Assembly: GCA_018661465.1 (NCBI GenBank) | Contig: JABJIC010000014.1 | Location: forward strand, 1 to 64,000 | Direction: 5' to 3' | DNA: 64,000 bases | DNA from: Gammaproteobacteria bacterium | GTDB lineage: Bacteria > Pseudomonadota > Gammaproteobacteria > Pseudomonadales > Pseudohongiellaceae | In this document: positions 53,947-61,802 of the stretch, piece by piece | Layout of the letters: each line of letters starts with the position of its first letter | Position numbering within the stretch: position 1 is the first letter of the stretch | Position numbers and translations under genes: made by a program | The notes under the pieces: model-generated | What the model saw: the letters and a program-made list of their open reading frames with translations, nothing else | Told to the model about the DNA's origin: nothing | Database searches by the model: none

Positions 53947-55155
53947 TTAGGCAAGGTGTAATTCGGCGTCATAACCGGCTTCCCTCAGTTTTTGCAGGAT
54001 CTCATCACTTTGATCTGCATCTCGTGTCTCTACTGTAATGTAGAGGTCAGCATCCTTTACGGGAACGCTGGCAAACATACGTTGATGGGAGACTTCCAAA
54101 ATATTACCTCCGAGATCACCTATCATTGAGGAGACATCGGAAAGAGTTCCGGGCAGGTCTGAAATTTTAATCAGATATCGAACGATTCGCCCCTTACGAA
54201 CCAGTCTGCGCATGAGTACGGAGGCAAGAATTCTCGAATCGATGTTTGCGCCGCTGATTAGCACGGCGGTTTTCTTATCGGTAAATAGTTCAGGTTTCGT
54301 CATAAGCGCCGCAAGCGCCGCAGCACCCGCACCCTCGGCGACTGTTTTTTCTATAGTAATAAGTAAGTCTATTGCATCTTCAATCGCATCTTCTTCCACT
54401 ATAACTATGTCATCTACCAGACGAGTGATTACTTCCATGGTCAACTCGCCAGGATGCTTTACTGCGATACCTTCGGCTACGGTTGAGCCGCCACAGCTGA
54501 CATCTTCTCCGTTACGAAGCTGATGAGCGCTTGCATAGTTAGCGGCTTCAACTCCGATGATTTTGATTTCAGGGCGAAGATTTTTAGCAGCAGTAGCGAT
54601 ACCGGAGATGAGTCCGCCGCCACCAATGGGCACCACGATTACATCAAGATCAGGTTCCTGAGCTAGCATTTCCAATGCGACAGTTCCCTGACCGGCCATA
54701 ATCTGTTCATCGTTGTAAGGGTGAACAAAAACCAATCCTTTCTCGGTGGAAAGATTCTCTGCAAACTGAGCAGCTTCATCCAGAGATGATCCTTCCAGAA
54801 TAACGAGAGCATCAAAGTTTTTTGTATCTTCGACTTTCACATTAGGAGTGTTCTTCGGCATAACGATTGTCGCGGGTATTCCCAAGCTCTGTGCGTGATA
54901 GGCAACAGACTTGGCGTGGTTGCCAGCGGACATCGCTATTACCCCAGCAGCACGTTCCTCATCTGTTAATTGTAGAAGCTTGTTCAGAGCTCCTCGCTCC
55001 TTAAAGGAGGAAGTAAATTGAAGGTTCTCAAATTTGAGAAACACCTCTGCCCCAAGAATGCTCGAGAGTGTTCTGGATTTTTCGAATCGAGTGTTCACTA
55101 TCGAAGACTCGATGCGAGTAGCGGCTGCTTGGATGTCTTCCAGCGAAATGGGCAT
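53947..55155 (-). CDS. ilvA: Threonine ammonia-lyase (threonine dehydratase)
   Basis: The product has 402 residues and turns threonine into 2-oxobutanoate and ammonia. Lys52 in FTSSFKERGALNK binds PLP; the phosphate-binding loop is V-P-I-G-G-G-G-L-I-S-G and the serine/threonine loop SAGNHAKSVAYHA. A single C-terminal ACT domain (about 325-402) carries the regulatory site. Length and single ACT domain match the short catabolic/biosynthetic type common in bacteria; which role it fills is not decided by sequence. Symbol is by family, since a tdcB-like assignment is also possible. Confidence 0.9.
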   Translation of the reverse strand: MPISLEDIQAAATRIESSIVNTRFEKSRTLSSILGAEVFLKFENLQFTSSFKERGALNKLLQLTDEERAAGVIAMSAGNHAKSVAYHAQSLGIPATIVMPKNTPNVKVEDTKNFDALVILEGSSLDEAAQFAENLSTEKGLVFVHPYNDEQIMAGQGTVALEMLAQEPDLDVIVVPIGGGGLISGIATAAKNLRPEIKIIGVEAANYASAHQLRNGEDVSCGGSTVAEGIAVKHPGELTMEVITRLVDDIVIVEEDAIEDAIDLLITIEKTVAEGAGAAALAALMTKPELFTDKKTAVLISGANIDSRILASVLMRRLVRKGRIVRYLIKISDLPGTLSDVSSMIGDLGGNILEVSHQRMFASVPVKDADLYITVETRDADQSDEILQKLREAGYDAELHLA

Positions 55156-55336
55156 AGAGTGCTCGGTTAATAGAATCGCGTAAGGTGTGGACCACCTGGG
55201 TCAGGTGAGTCCTGAGATTCTACTAGAATCAAGAGTAGGGGCAAACTATTAAGCTCTGTTGCTGACAATTCCTTTTGTAATGATTTCCCGTACAATTGTC
55301 GTTCACCACATAACATGCTTGCTAGAGCCCAGTGAT

Positions 55337-56560
55337 ATGAATGATTTGGAAAACGAACCCTTATTAAAGGGTGTAAAGGTTATTGAATTGGCCTCTATGG
55401 TCTTTGCTCCTTCTGCCTGTGTAGTAATGGCAGATTTCGGTGCCGATGTTATAAAGGTTGAGCCTCTGGAAACCGGCGATCTGAATCGACATTGGCATAA
55501 GATTCCCGGGCTGCCTATATCCGATATGGCCTATCCCTTCCAGGTGGATAATCGAAATAAGAAAAGCATTGCGCTTAATCTGAAGAGCGAAGAGGGCTAT
55601 GAAACCTTTTGTAAATTGATTGCAGATGCTGATGTGCTGGTTACTAATTATCGATTGAAGGCACTTGAGAGACTGAAGCTGGATTTTGATTCAGTCATTA
55701 AAATTAATCCCGGGATTGTCTATGCTCTTGCTACTGGTTTTGGCGAGCAGGGTGATGAGAAGCACAAGCCTGGCTATGACACTGTCTGCTATTGGTCGCG
55801 CTCGGGCATTGAAGCTCAGGTTTTTCCCTATGAGGGTTGGCTAAGCACGTTTCCCTATGGAGCAGGTGACCACCCTAGTGGCATGACTTTGTTCGGAGCC
55901 ATCATGACCGGTATTTACAAGAAACTGAAAACCGGCAAGGGATGTAAGGTTTCCACATCTTTGTTGGCGAACGGAGCCTGGGCAAACTCGGTGATGTTGC
56001 AGGCACAGTTGGCAGATGCCAGCTTTCGAGAGAAGCGGCCGCGGGAGAATGCTTATAATTTTACTTCCCTGCATTATCCAACCAAAGACGGCAGGTTATT
56101 GAAACTGAGCCTGGTAAATTCACAGAAAGATTGGGTTCCTTTCTGCGAGGCTATAGACCGAGCAGATATTCCAGTCGATCCTCGTTGGCAAGACTTGGAT
56201 GCTCGTTCAAAAAATATGTCCGAGTTAATACTGGTTTTGAGCAAAACCGTTATCGCTCATGATGTGAAGTACTGGCAGGAAAAACTGGAGAGCCATGATA
56301 TCCCCCATACCATTGTCTCTACTTATGAAGAGGCGGCCAATGACAAGCAAAAGGAAGCGAACGATATAGTAGTGCCCTTGGATCATCCCGAGTATGGGAA
56401 GATGCGTACCGTCAATAGCCCGTTTGAAGTGTCGGGATCAAGAAAGATTAAGCCTGGTCCCGCTCCAAAATTGGGTGAGCACTCAGATAAGGTTTTAACA
56501 GACCATGGCTATTCAGTAGAAGAGATCAGCGCTCTACGGAAAGCCGGTGTGTTGGGCTAG
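55337..56560 (+). CDS. CoA transferase family III (CaiB/BaiF)
   Basis: The product has 407 residues from ATG 55337; the frame is open to 55259 but that part has no family resemblance. PLLKGVKVIELASMVFAPSA, DFGADVIKVEPLETGDLNR, NRNKKSIALNL and the H-K-P-G-Y-D-T-V-C-Y-W region with the catalytic Asp are family signatures. It moves CoA between an acyl-CoA and a carboxylate. The carboxylate is unknown. A perfect 14-base palindrome, TGTAAAAATTTACA, at 56561-56574 begins immediately after the stop codon. Confidence 0.92.
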   Translation: MNDLENEPLLKGVKVIELASMVFAPSACVVMADFGADVIKVEPLETGDLNRHWHKIPGLPISDMAYPFQVDNRNKKSIALNLKSEEGYETFCKLIADADVLVTNYRLKALERLKLDFDSVIKINPGIVYALATGFGEQGDEKHKPGYDTVCYWSRSGIEAQVFPYEGWLSTFPYGAGDHPSGMTLFGAIMTGIYKKLKTGKGCKVSTSLLANGAWANSVMLQAQLADASFREKRPRENAYNFTSLHYPTKDGRLLKLSLVNSQKDWVPFCEAIDRADIPVDPRWQDLDARSKNMSELILVLSKTVIAHDVKYWQEKLESHDIPHTIVSTYEEAANDKQKEANDIVVPLDHPEYGKMRTVNSPFEVSGSRKIKPGPAPKLGEHSDKVLTDHGYSVEEISALRKAGVLG

Positions 56561-56610
56561 TGTAAAAATTTACAAGAAGGCCTGCTGAATTGATTGCACA
56601 TAGGCGCGAA

Positions 56611-56742
56611 TCAGATGTTATGTCTGGAAGCGGCGCTCAATGGGAAGGGGCGTAAAATTAGAGCGATTAGAAAGACGATCAAACAACCGATGACTAAATG
56701 ATTGAATATCATCTTTGTTAAGAATTCGAAAATCTCATTCAT
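56611..56742 (-). pseudogene. Truncated BlaR1/M56-type membrane peptidase remnant
   Basis: A 43-codon frame starts at ATG 56742 with AAGG 6 bases upstream, only 19 bases after the blaI-like stop. The peptide begins MNEIFEFLTKMIFNHLVIGC, continues with a hydrophobic helix and then L-R-P-F-P-L-S-A-A-S-R-H. This follows the N-terminal helix of M56 (BlaR1) proteins, where N-H-L-x...A-L-x-L-R-R and R-H-x-L-W occur, but the frame stops at once and no zinc H-E-x-x-H is present. The large sensor protein that usually follows blaI has been lost. Confidence 0.65.
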
Positions 56743-56761
56743 CGCTAGCCTTCGTTCTTGT

Positions 56762-57139
56762 CTAGTCTGAATTATTGATCAAATCTTTTAACTTCTGAAT
56801 TTCCAAAGCATCCATTTCTTCATCCTCTAGCAAATCCACTACCAAGGACTGAGGTGTGCCGCCGAAGAAGCTGGATATGAGATGCTTTAATGCTTCACTT
56901 CTCGCCTTCTTCCTGTCTACCAAGGGGATATACACGAAGGAGCGGCCAGATTTAGTGTGTCGGACATAGTCTTTATCTTCGAGAATTCGCATCATGGTCT
57001 GTACAGTGTTGTATGCTACTGGGCTGTCTTTCTGCAATACCTCTACTACGTTCTTAACTGAAGCATTCTGTAAATCCCAGATAACATTCATGATCCGGAG
57101 TTCACCGTCAGTAAGAATTTATGATACTTTGCGAGCCAT
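56762..57139 (-). pseudogene. BlaI/MecI-type repressor with premature stop at codon 7
   Basis: Reading from ATG 57139 (AGAGG 6 bases upstream) gives M-A-R-K-V-S-stop-I-L-T-D-G-E-L-R-I-M-N-V-I-W, which is a normal BlaI N-terminus except for TAA at 57119-57121 where GAA is expected. The rest is intact to TAG 56764: winged-helix DNA-binding part (VVEVLQKDSPVAYNTVQTMM, L-E-D-K-D-Y-V-R-H) and dimerisation tail. A shorter 109-residue protein could start at ATG 57091, lacking the first helix. A single G-to-T change explains the stop. Confidence 0.85.
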
Positions 57140-57148
57140 CAATGACCT

Positions 57149-57222
57149 CTAATTCCTAATTAATTAAGAGTAACTCCGTGACTGTAAACCCACTGATTCT
57201 CCCTGTCAATTAAGGAATTAGG
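57149..57222 (-). promoter_or_regulatory. Inverted-repeat operator candidate upstream of the blaI-like gene
   Basis: CTAATTCCTAATTAA at 57149-57163 has a near-exact inverted copy at 57207-57222 (CAATTAAGGAATTAGG). BlaI/MecI repressors bind pairs of dyad sites in front of their own operon, so this may be the autoregulatory region. The spacing of about 43 bases is long for a single dimer and would suit two. Confidence 0.4.
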
Positions 57223-57285
57223 ATTTCACAGGGGCAGCGGCAGTATCGGTTTGTTCGCAGCAGTTTTAGCTTGGAAGTTGAGGGG

Positions 57286-58029
57286 TTACCAGTAATTCTC
57301 AACGGTAATTTGACCTGGTGTACGCCGGCGATTCTTACTAAAACCCCGGTTTTTTAAGGCTTCAACAGTATCCTTAACCATGTCGGGGTTACCGCAGAGC
57401 ATGATCTGAGATCTCTCCAACGAAAATTCGTTCCCTACATTGCTCTCTAATTGACCCTGAGCAATTGCTTGGGGGATTCGGCCATGTATGGTGTCCTGGA
57501 TTTCTTCCCGACTTACAAATGCCTTGTAGTGGAATCGACTCCCATATTGATCTGCCAGGGACTGAAGAAGTTCCTGATAGCGTAGGTCGCATTCGCCACG
57601 AACAGCCTGCACCAGGATTATGTTTTCGAATCTGTTCCAGGGTTCTTCCGTATTCAATATTGAGAAAAAAGGAGCGATGCCGGTGCCTGTGCCTAGCATC
57701 CACAAGTCTTTACCTTGAGGAACCTCGTTGAGGGTGAAGAAGCCATTCGCCTTTTGTTTTACCCAGATATTGTCACCAGCCTTGAGGTCTACCATGGCAT
57801 TGGATAGCACACCGCCGGTTGCAGTATAGAAAAAGAATTCGATGGGCTTTTTGCCGGGAGAGCTTAGAAAAGAATAAGGCCGGGCTATTCGCTCACCGTC
57901 GATATCCAGAGCCAGGCTGGTGAATTGCCCTGCAGTGAACATGTCGACATCTGCGTCAATCTTTAGCGTGAACAGGTTCTCAGTCCAATGGCTGTTCTCA
58001 AGTACTGTTCCTTCTATCCATTGTGCCAT
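57286..58029 (-). CDS. fpr: Ferredoxin/flavodoxin-NADP+ reductase
   Basis: The product has 247 residues. The FAD motif R-P-Y-S-F-L-S-S-P (about 49-57), the NADP motif GTGTGIAPFFSIL (about 112-124), the C-G-N-P-x-M motif and the C-terminal V-E-N-Y-W match E. coli Fpr-type enzymes. It shuttles electrons between NADPH and ferredoxin or flavodoxin. There is no signal peptide. The gene is monocistronic and divergent from the symporter gene. Confidence 0.95.
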   Translation of the reverse strand: MAQWIEGTVLENSHWTENLFTLKIDADVDMFTAGQFTSLALDIDGERIARPYSFLSSPGKKPIEFFFYTATGGVLSNAMVDLKAGDNIWVKQKANGFFTLNEVPQGKDLWMLGTGTGIAPFFSILNTEEPWNRFENIILVQAVRGECDLRYQELLQSLADQYGSRFHYKAFVSREEIQDTIHGRIPQAIAQGQLESNVGNEFSLERSQIMLCGNPDMVKDTVEALKNRGFSKNRRRTPGQITVENYW

Positions 58030-58160
58030 TTTTCAGTCCTGATTAATGAAGTCCATCACTGGAACTATGGTATGAATTTCTATAGTCTCCTAGCAAGCAG
58101 AAAATAGCTTTAAGAAAAACGATTGAAGCAATCGAGCTTTGTTGAGAAGAGGGGACGGCA

Positions 58161-59408
58161 ATGATTGGTACCTGGTTTGAGATAGCACTGTGGAAGCGGA
58201 TTCTTTGCGCTTTGATACTTGGAGTTATTGTCGGTGCTATCTGGGGCCCCGGAGCTGAAAGCATTAAATGGATTGGCGATCTTTTCGTTCGTCTAATTCG
58301 TATGGTTGTTGTTCCTTTAGTATTCGTCACACTGGTTTCCGGCGTAGTATCCATGGGCGATCCCAGTAAACTAGGCTCCCTTGGGGTTAAGACCCTCGCC
58401 ATTTACATGGGCACCACACTGGCAGCCATACTAATAGGTTTGTTCCTGGCAGCGGTACTCCAGCCTGGTGTCGGCGTCGATCTTTCCAATGCTGTGCCTG
58501 GCACAGTGCAGGAAGCCATTCCTCTCTCTGAAAGATTAATGAGTATTGTCCCTCCAAACCCAATAGCTGCTTTGGCCGAGGGAAATATTCTGGCGATTAT
58601 CTTTTTTGCTCTTTTGCTAGGCGTAAGTCTGTTAACTATTGGAGATAAAGGCAAACCGCTTGCGGAATTAATGGAAGCTGGCTCTGAAGCAATGCTGCGC
58701 ATTACGCACTGGGTGATGGAAGTAGCTCCTTTTGGAGTATTTGCACTGATTGCATGGGTCTCTGGAACTCAGGGGGTGGCAGCACTGCTGGATGTAGTTA
58801 CTCTCGCTATTGCTGTAGTTCTGGGTTGTGTGGTTCACGTGATAGTCGTTCATGGTGTGCTGATAATTAAACTCTCCCTGAGGCTTTCTCCGGTGATGTT
58901 TTTCCGTGGAGCCAGAGATGCAATGTTAGTTGCTTTCTCTACATCTTCTAGCTCCGCAACGCTTCCGGTCACGATGTCGGTTGCGGAAGAAAACCTTGGT
59001 ATTAAGCCGGTAGTTGCTTCCACAGTGCTTCCATTGGGAGCAACAATCAACATGGATGGCACAGCGCTCTATGTAGGTATCGTTTCGGTATTCGCAGCTC
59101 AGGCTTTCGGAATCGAGCTAGCCCTTGCCGATTATGCAATTATTGCAGGTTCAACGACTCTGGTATCTATTGGCACGGCCGCTGTCCCGGGTGCTTCTCT
59201 GTTTCTGATGGCCGCGGTAATGGGTGCGATTGGTATTTCGCCTGAGCAGATAGCCGTAGTAGTGGGATTCATTCTTCCATTTGATAGGCCGCTGGATATG
59301 CTGCGAACTGTAGTAAATATTAGTGGAGATCTTTCAGTGTCTACGGCAGTGGCGAATTGGGAAGATGAGTTTGATCGGGAAATTTTCGAACGGCCTCTGA
59401 AGTTTTAA
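58161..59408 (+). CDS. Dicarboxylate/amino acid:cation symporter (DAACS family)
   Basis: The product has 415 residues and about eight helices plus two re-entrant hairpins. HP1 has S-T-S-S-S-S-A-T-L-P-V-T-M and TM7 has GATINMDGTALYVGI, the Na+-binding N-M-D-G-T motif. HP2 follows with S-I-G-T-A-A-V-P-G-A. Relatives are DctA and GltP; the final helix P-F-D-R-P-L-D-M-L-R-T is also typical. It takes up C4-dicarboxylates or glutamate with Na+ or H+. An AGGGGACGG-like site precedes ATG 58161. Confidence 0.94.
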   Translation: MIGTWFEIALWKRILCALILGVIVGAIWGPGAESIKWIGDLFVRLIRMVVVPLVFVTLVSGVVSMGDPSKLGSLGVKTLAIYMGTTLAAILIGLFLAAVLQPGVGVDLSNAVPGTVQEAIPLSERLMSIVPPNPIAALAEGNILAIIFFALLLGVSLLTIGDKGKPLAELMEAGSEAMLRITHWVMEVAPFGVFALIAWVSGTQGVAALLDVVTLAIAVVLGCVVHVIVVHGVLIIKLSLRLSPVMFFRGARDAMLVAFSTSSSSATLPVTMSVAEENLGIKPVVASTVLPLGATINMDGTALYVGIVSVFAAQAFGIELALADYAIIAGSTTLVSIGTAAVPGASLFLMAAVMGAIGISPEQIAVVVGFILPFDRPLDMLRTVVNISGDLSVSTAVANWEDEFDREIFERPLKF

Positions 59409-59455
59409 TTTTTGTAGTTCGAGAAGAGCTACAAAGATTAGCATGCGGAAGGAGG

Positions 59456-60901
59456 CTAGAAAGAATAAGTGATCGTAGCGCCGAGGTGAACGTTCGCATC
59501 GAATAGAAGCAGGGGTGAGTCACTTGCAGCATTGATGCTGATAAGCTGACCACTGACTGCCCAGTTGTCATTTATCGTAAAGTCAGCACCGAGTAAGACC
59601 AGAAGAGAGTCAGCCTTCAAGTCCCCCTGCATGGTAGAAGACAATACCAGATCACCATTCATCAATGAGTTGCTGTAACGCATCAACCAACTGCCAACTA
59701 CTCCTTCGTTAAACAAGGATTGTCCGGGTAGTAGCCCTTCATCTTCATCGAGAACCATCTGCGCCTGAACACCAACACTTACGCTCTGCTCATTGCTGAC
59801 GGCATATTCGAAACCGAATGAAGTGCCTATCTGATCCTTGCGCAAATTGATCGCGCTGGTCAGTGCTGTCGTTCCCGGGAAATTAAAACTATCGGCAAGT
59901 ACGTTGTGACTGTATGCCAAGTCGAAGTTGAGCAGCAACTTTCCGATAGCTCGGTTAGCGCTGAAGCCAAGTAGTAGGAAATCATTTTTCTCACCCACAG
60001 CATCGCCGAAACCGGAGATCGGATCTTCATAGCGAAGCTGATTTTCATAAAGATAGGCAGCCATAAACGCAATGTCACTGCCTTCGAATGATTTACGCCA
60101 CTGTGTTCCTACTTCAATCAGGAGTTCACTGTCACGATCGTAATCGGTGAGATTAAATGCGGGTTCGAAGAAGAATGGGCTGCCACGCACGGCTGGTGGA
60201 TTAAATTCTGGATACAAGTTTACGAAAGTAGAAAAATTACTGTCTTCACCAAAAAAATCCCAAACTACCATTAGCTGGTTGAGGCGGGCATCTTCGATAT
60301 CGATAATTGTAAAATCTCGAAATTCACTGGTGTTGATAACATCGAGTACAGAGTTTCCTACTGTCTCACCCCAAACAACGGTCTGACGTCCAAATTTGAC
60401 GCTGTGTTGTCCGAAGCTGCGTTGAAGGAACAGTTCATTGAGTCGATATTCGGTATCTACGCGATCATCATTGGTTTCATATTCGTAATCAGCGGCCCAG
60501 TAGGCCTTGGCTTGGGCGCTTGCTTGCAACAGCCATCCAGGAGCGAATGGATTTTGATAGCGAATGTTTATACCAAGGCGGTTATTGCTTAGTTCATCTT
60601 CTTGCGGGATGGAAAAGCCGGGAAGTAACTCGGTGCTGTGGTTGTTAACTTGTCCAAAAATCTGCTGGCTCACTTTTATAGTGAAATTGTCCAGCCAGGA
60701 TTCATCGTCGGCAGATTCTTCATCGAATGCGTCGCCGAATAAATCGTCATCGAAATTGAAACTATCGTCGTTAAAAATAGCCCCGTCATCGAACTGAACG
60801 TTATCGTCCAGAATCAAAACATCATCCTGAGCATGAATTTCATTTGCAACAAGCAAAAAAAGAGGGGCGATGAAAGCGCCGAGTTTGATAGTTTTATTCA
60901 T
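59456..60901 (-). CDS. DUF1302 outer-membrane barrel protein
   Basis: The product has 481 residues from ATG 60901. A signal peptide ends near E-I-H-A-Q. An Asp/Phe-rich segment (about 30-65, with repeats of F-D-D-D) precedes a barrel region with KFGRQTVVWGETVGNSVLDV, the signature of DUF1302, and P-E-F-N-P-P-A-V-R-G. The chain ends I-T-Y-S-F, an outer-membrane barrel end. DUF1302 proteins commonly lie beside an RND transporter and a LolA-like or DUF1329 protein, as here. The gene follows the LolA-like gene after 13 bases. Confidence 0.88.
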   Translation of the reverse strand: MNKTIKLGAFIAPLFLLVANEIHAQDDVLILDDNVQFDDGAIFNDDSFNFDDDLFGDAFDEESADDESWLDNFTIKVSQQIFGQVNNHSTELLPGFSIPQEDELSNNRLGINIRYQNPFAPGWLLQASAQAKAYWAADYEYETNDDRVDTEYRLNELFLQRSFGQHSVKFGRQTVVWGETVGNSVLDVINTSEFRDFTIIDIEDARLNQLMVVWDFFGEDSNFSTFVNLYPEFNPPAVRGSPFFFEPAFNLTDYDRDSELLIEVGTQWRKSFEGSDIAFMAAYLYENQLRYEDPISGFGDAVGEKNDFLLLGFSANRAIGKLLLNFDLAYSHNVLADSFNFPGTTALTSAINLRKDQIGTSFGFEYAVSNEQSVSVGVQAQMVLDEDEGLLPGQSLFNEGVVGSWLMRYSNSLMNGDLVLSSTMQGDLKADSLLVLLGADFTINDNWAVSGQLISINAASDSPLLLFDANVHLGATITYSF

Positions 60902-60914
60902 CAACAAGATTCGA

Positions 60915-61802
60915 TTAGTCGATTTGAGCCCGAAGCTTTTCCAGCTCTGTCTCGCGGAAAGCTACATCAGTAAGGGTTCGCTGGGTTAGGAACTCTTCTT
61001 CAACAGCGATACCGGTGTTGATTTCAAGAATAGCCATGTTGGAGAGCCGATTGGTCACAAGGTTCATCATGGTGAGTGAGCGGGCCACCCAAACATCGTT
61101 GACAAGCTCAACTCTTGAGGCCATCAATCGTTTTACTTCCTTGTCGTATTGGTCGTACATCTCCGTGCGCAGGGCAACGTAGCGTTCCTTATCGATATAG
61201 GAGATTGTTCTAGAGTATCTCGATTTACGTGCTCGCTCCTCGTTTGGAATCATCTCTATCTTCCAAACATCTCGACCCGACTCGGTGGTTTCTTCCACAA
61301 CACTGATTGTATATTCTTCGAGCTTGCCGGTTTCAGTGTCTTCTGTTGTGAACTCCGATCCAAAAACGGAAGCAGGCTCGGTATCATCGTCTGAACTACC
61401 ACTGGCAATTCGTTTTACTCGTCCAAGTGCTGAAAGGTAGAGCCAGGTTTCATTGTCGCGATCTGATTCGTCGTAGGCAAAGCTAAGCATGCCAATACCG
61501 CGTTCGGCGGCGGGCTCTAGAACAATGGTTATGCTCTTGGTGTCCTTCAGATTCAATCCGTAGTTTTTACCTACTGACTCCAGAGATTTGACTCGCGGAC
61601 GTTCGGCACAGGTGATACGACTTTCTTTGATTCCAAATCTACATGTAGATAACTGCATGCGATTGAATGCAGAATCGGAAGTAGACCGTTGTGCCTCATC
61701 TACCAGCTCCATTATTTCCATGCCGTTGAGGTCCTGTGCTGAAACGGAAGACAGGGCACCCGTAAAAACAACTGTCAGCAGGGAGTAGGTCAATTTGTTC
61801 AT
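60915..61802 (-). CDS. LolA-like outer-membrane lipoprotein-sorting family protein
   Basis: The product has 295 residues with a signal peptide (about 1-22, ending V-S-A-Q). The mature part has the beta-rich LolA/LppX fold: GIGMLSFAYDESDRDNETW, Y-L-S-A-L-G-R-V-K-R-I-A, and Y-S-R-T-I-S-Y-I-D-K-E-R-Y. Two cysteines near residues 53 and 63 may form a disulphide. It probably carries a lipid-like molecule across the periplasm between the RND protein and the DUF1302 barrel. Its start overlaps the stop of the RND gene by four bases. Confidence 0.85.
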   Translation of the reverse strand: MNKLTYSLLTVVFTGALSSVSAQDLNGMEIMELVDEAQRSTSDSAFNRMQLSTCRFGIKESRITCAERPRVKSLESVGKNYGLNLKDTKSITIVLEPAAERGIGMLSFAYDESDRDNETWLYLSALGRVKRIASGSSDDDTEPASVFGSEFTTEDTETGKLEEYTISVVEETTESGRDVWKIEMIPNEERARKSRYSRTISYIDKERYVALRTEMYDQYDKEVKRLMASRVELVNDVWVARSLTMMNLVTNRLSNMAILEINTGIAVEEEFLTQRTLTDVAFRETELEKLRAQID

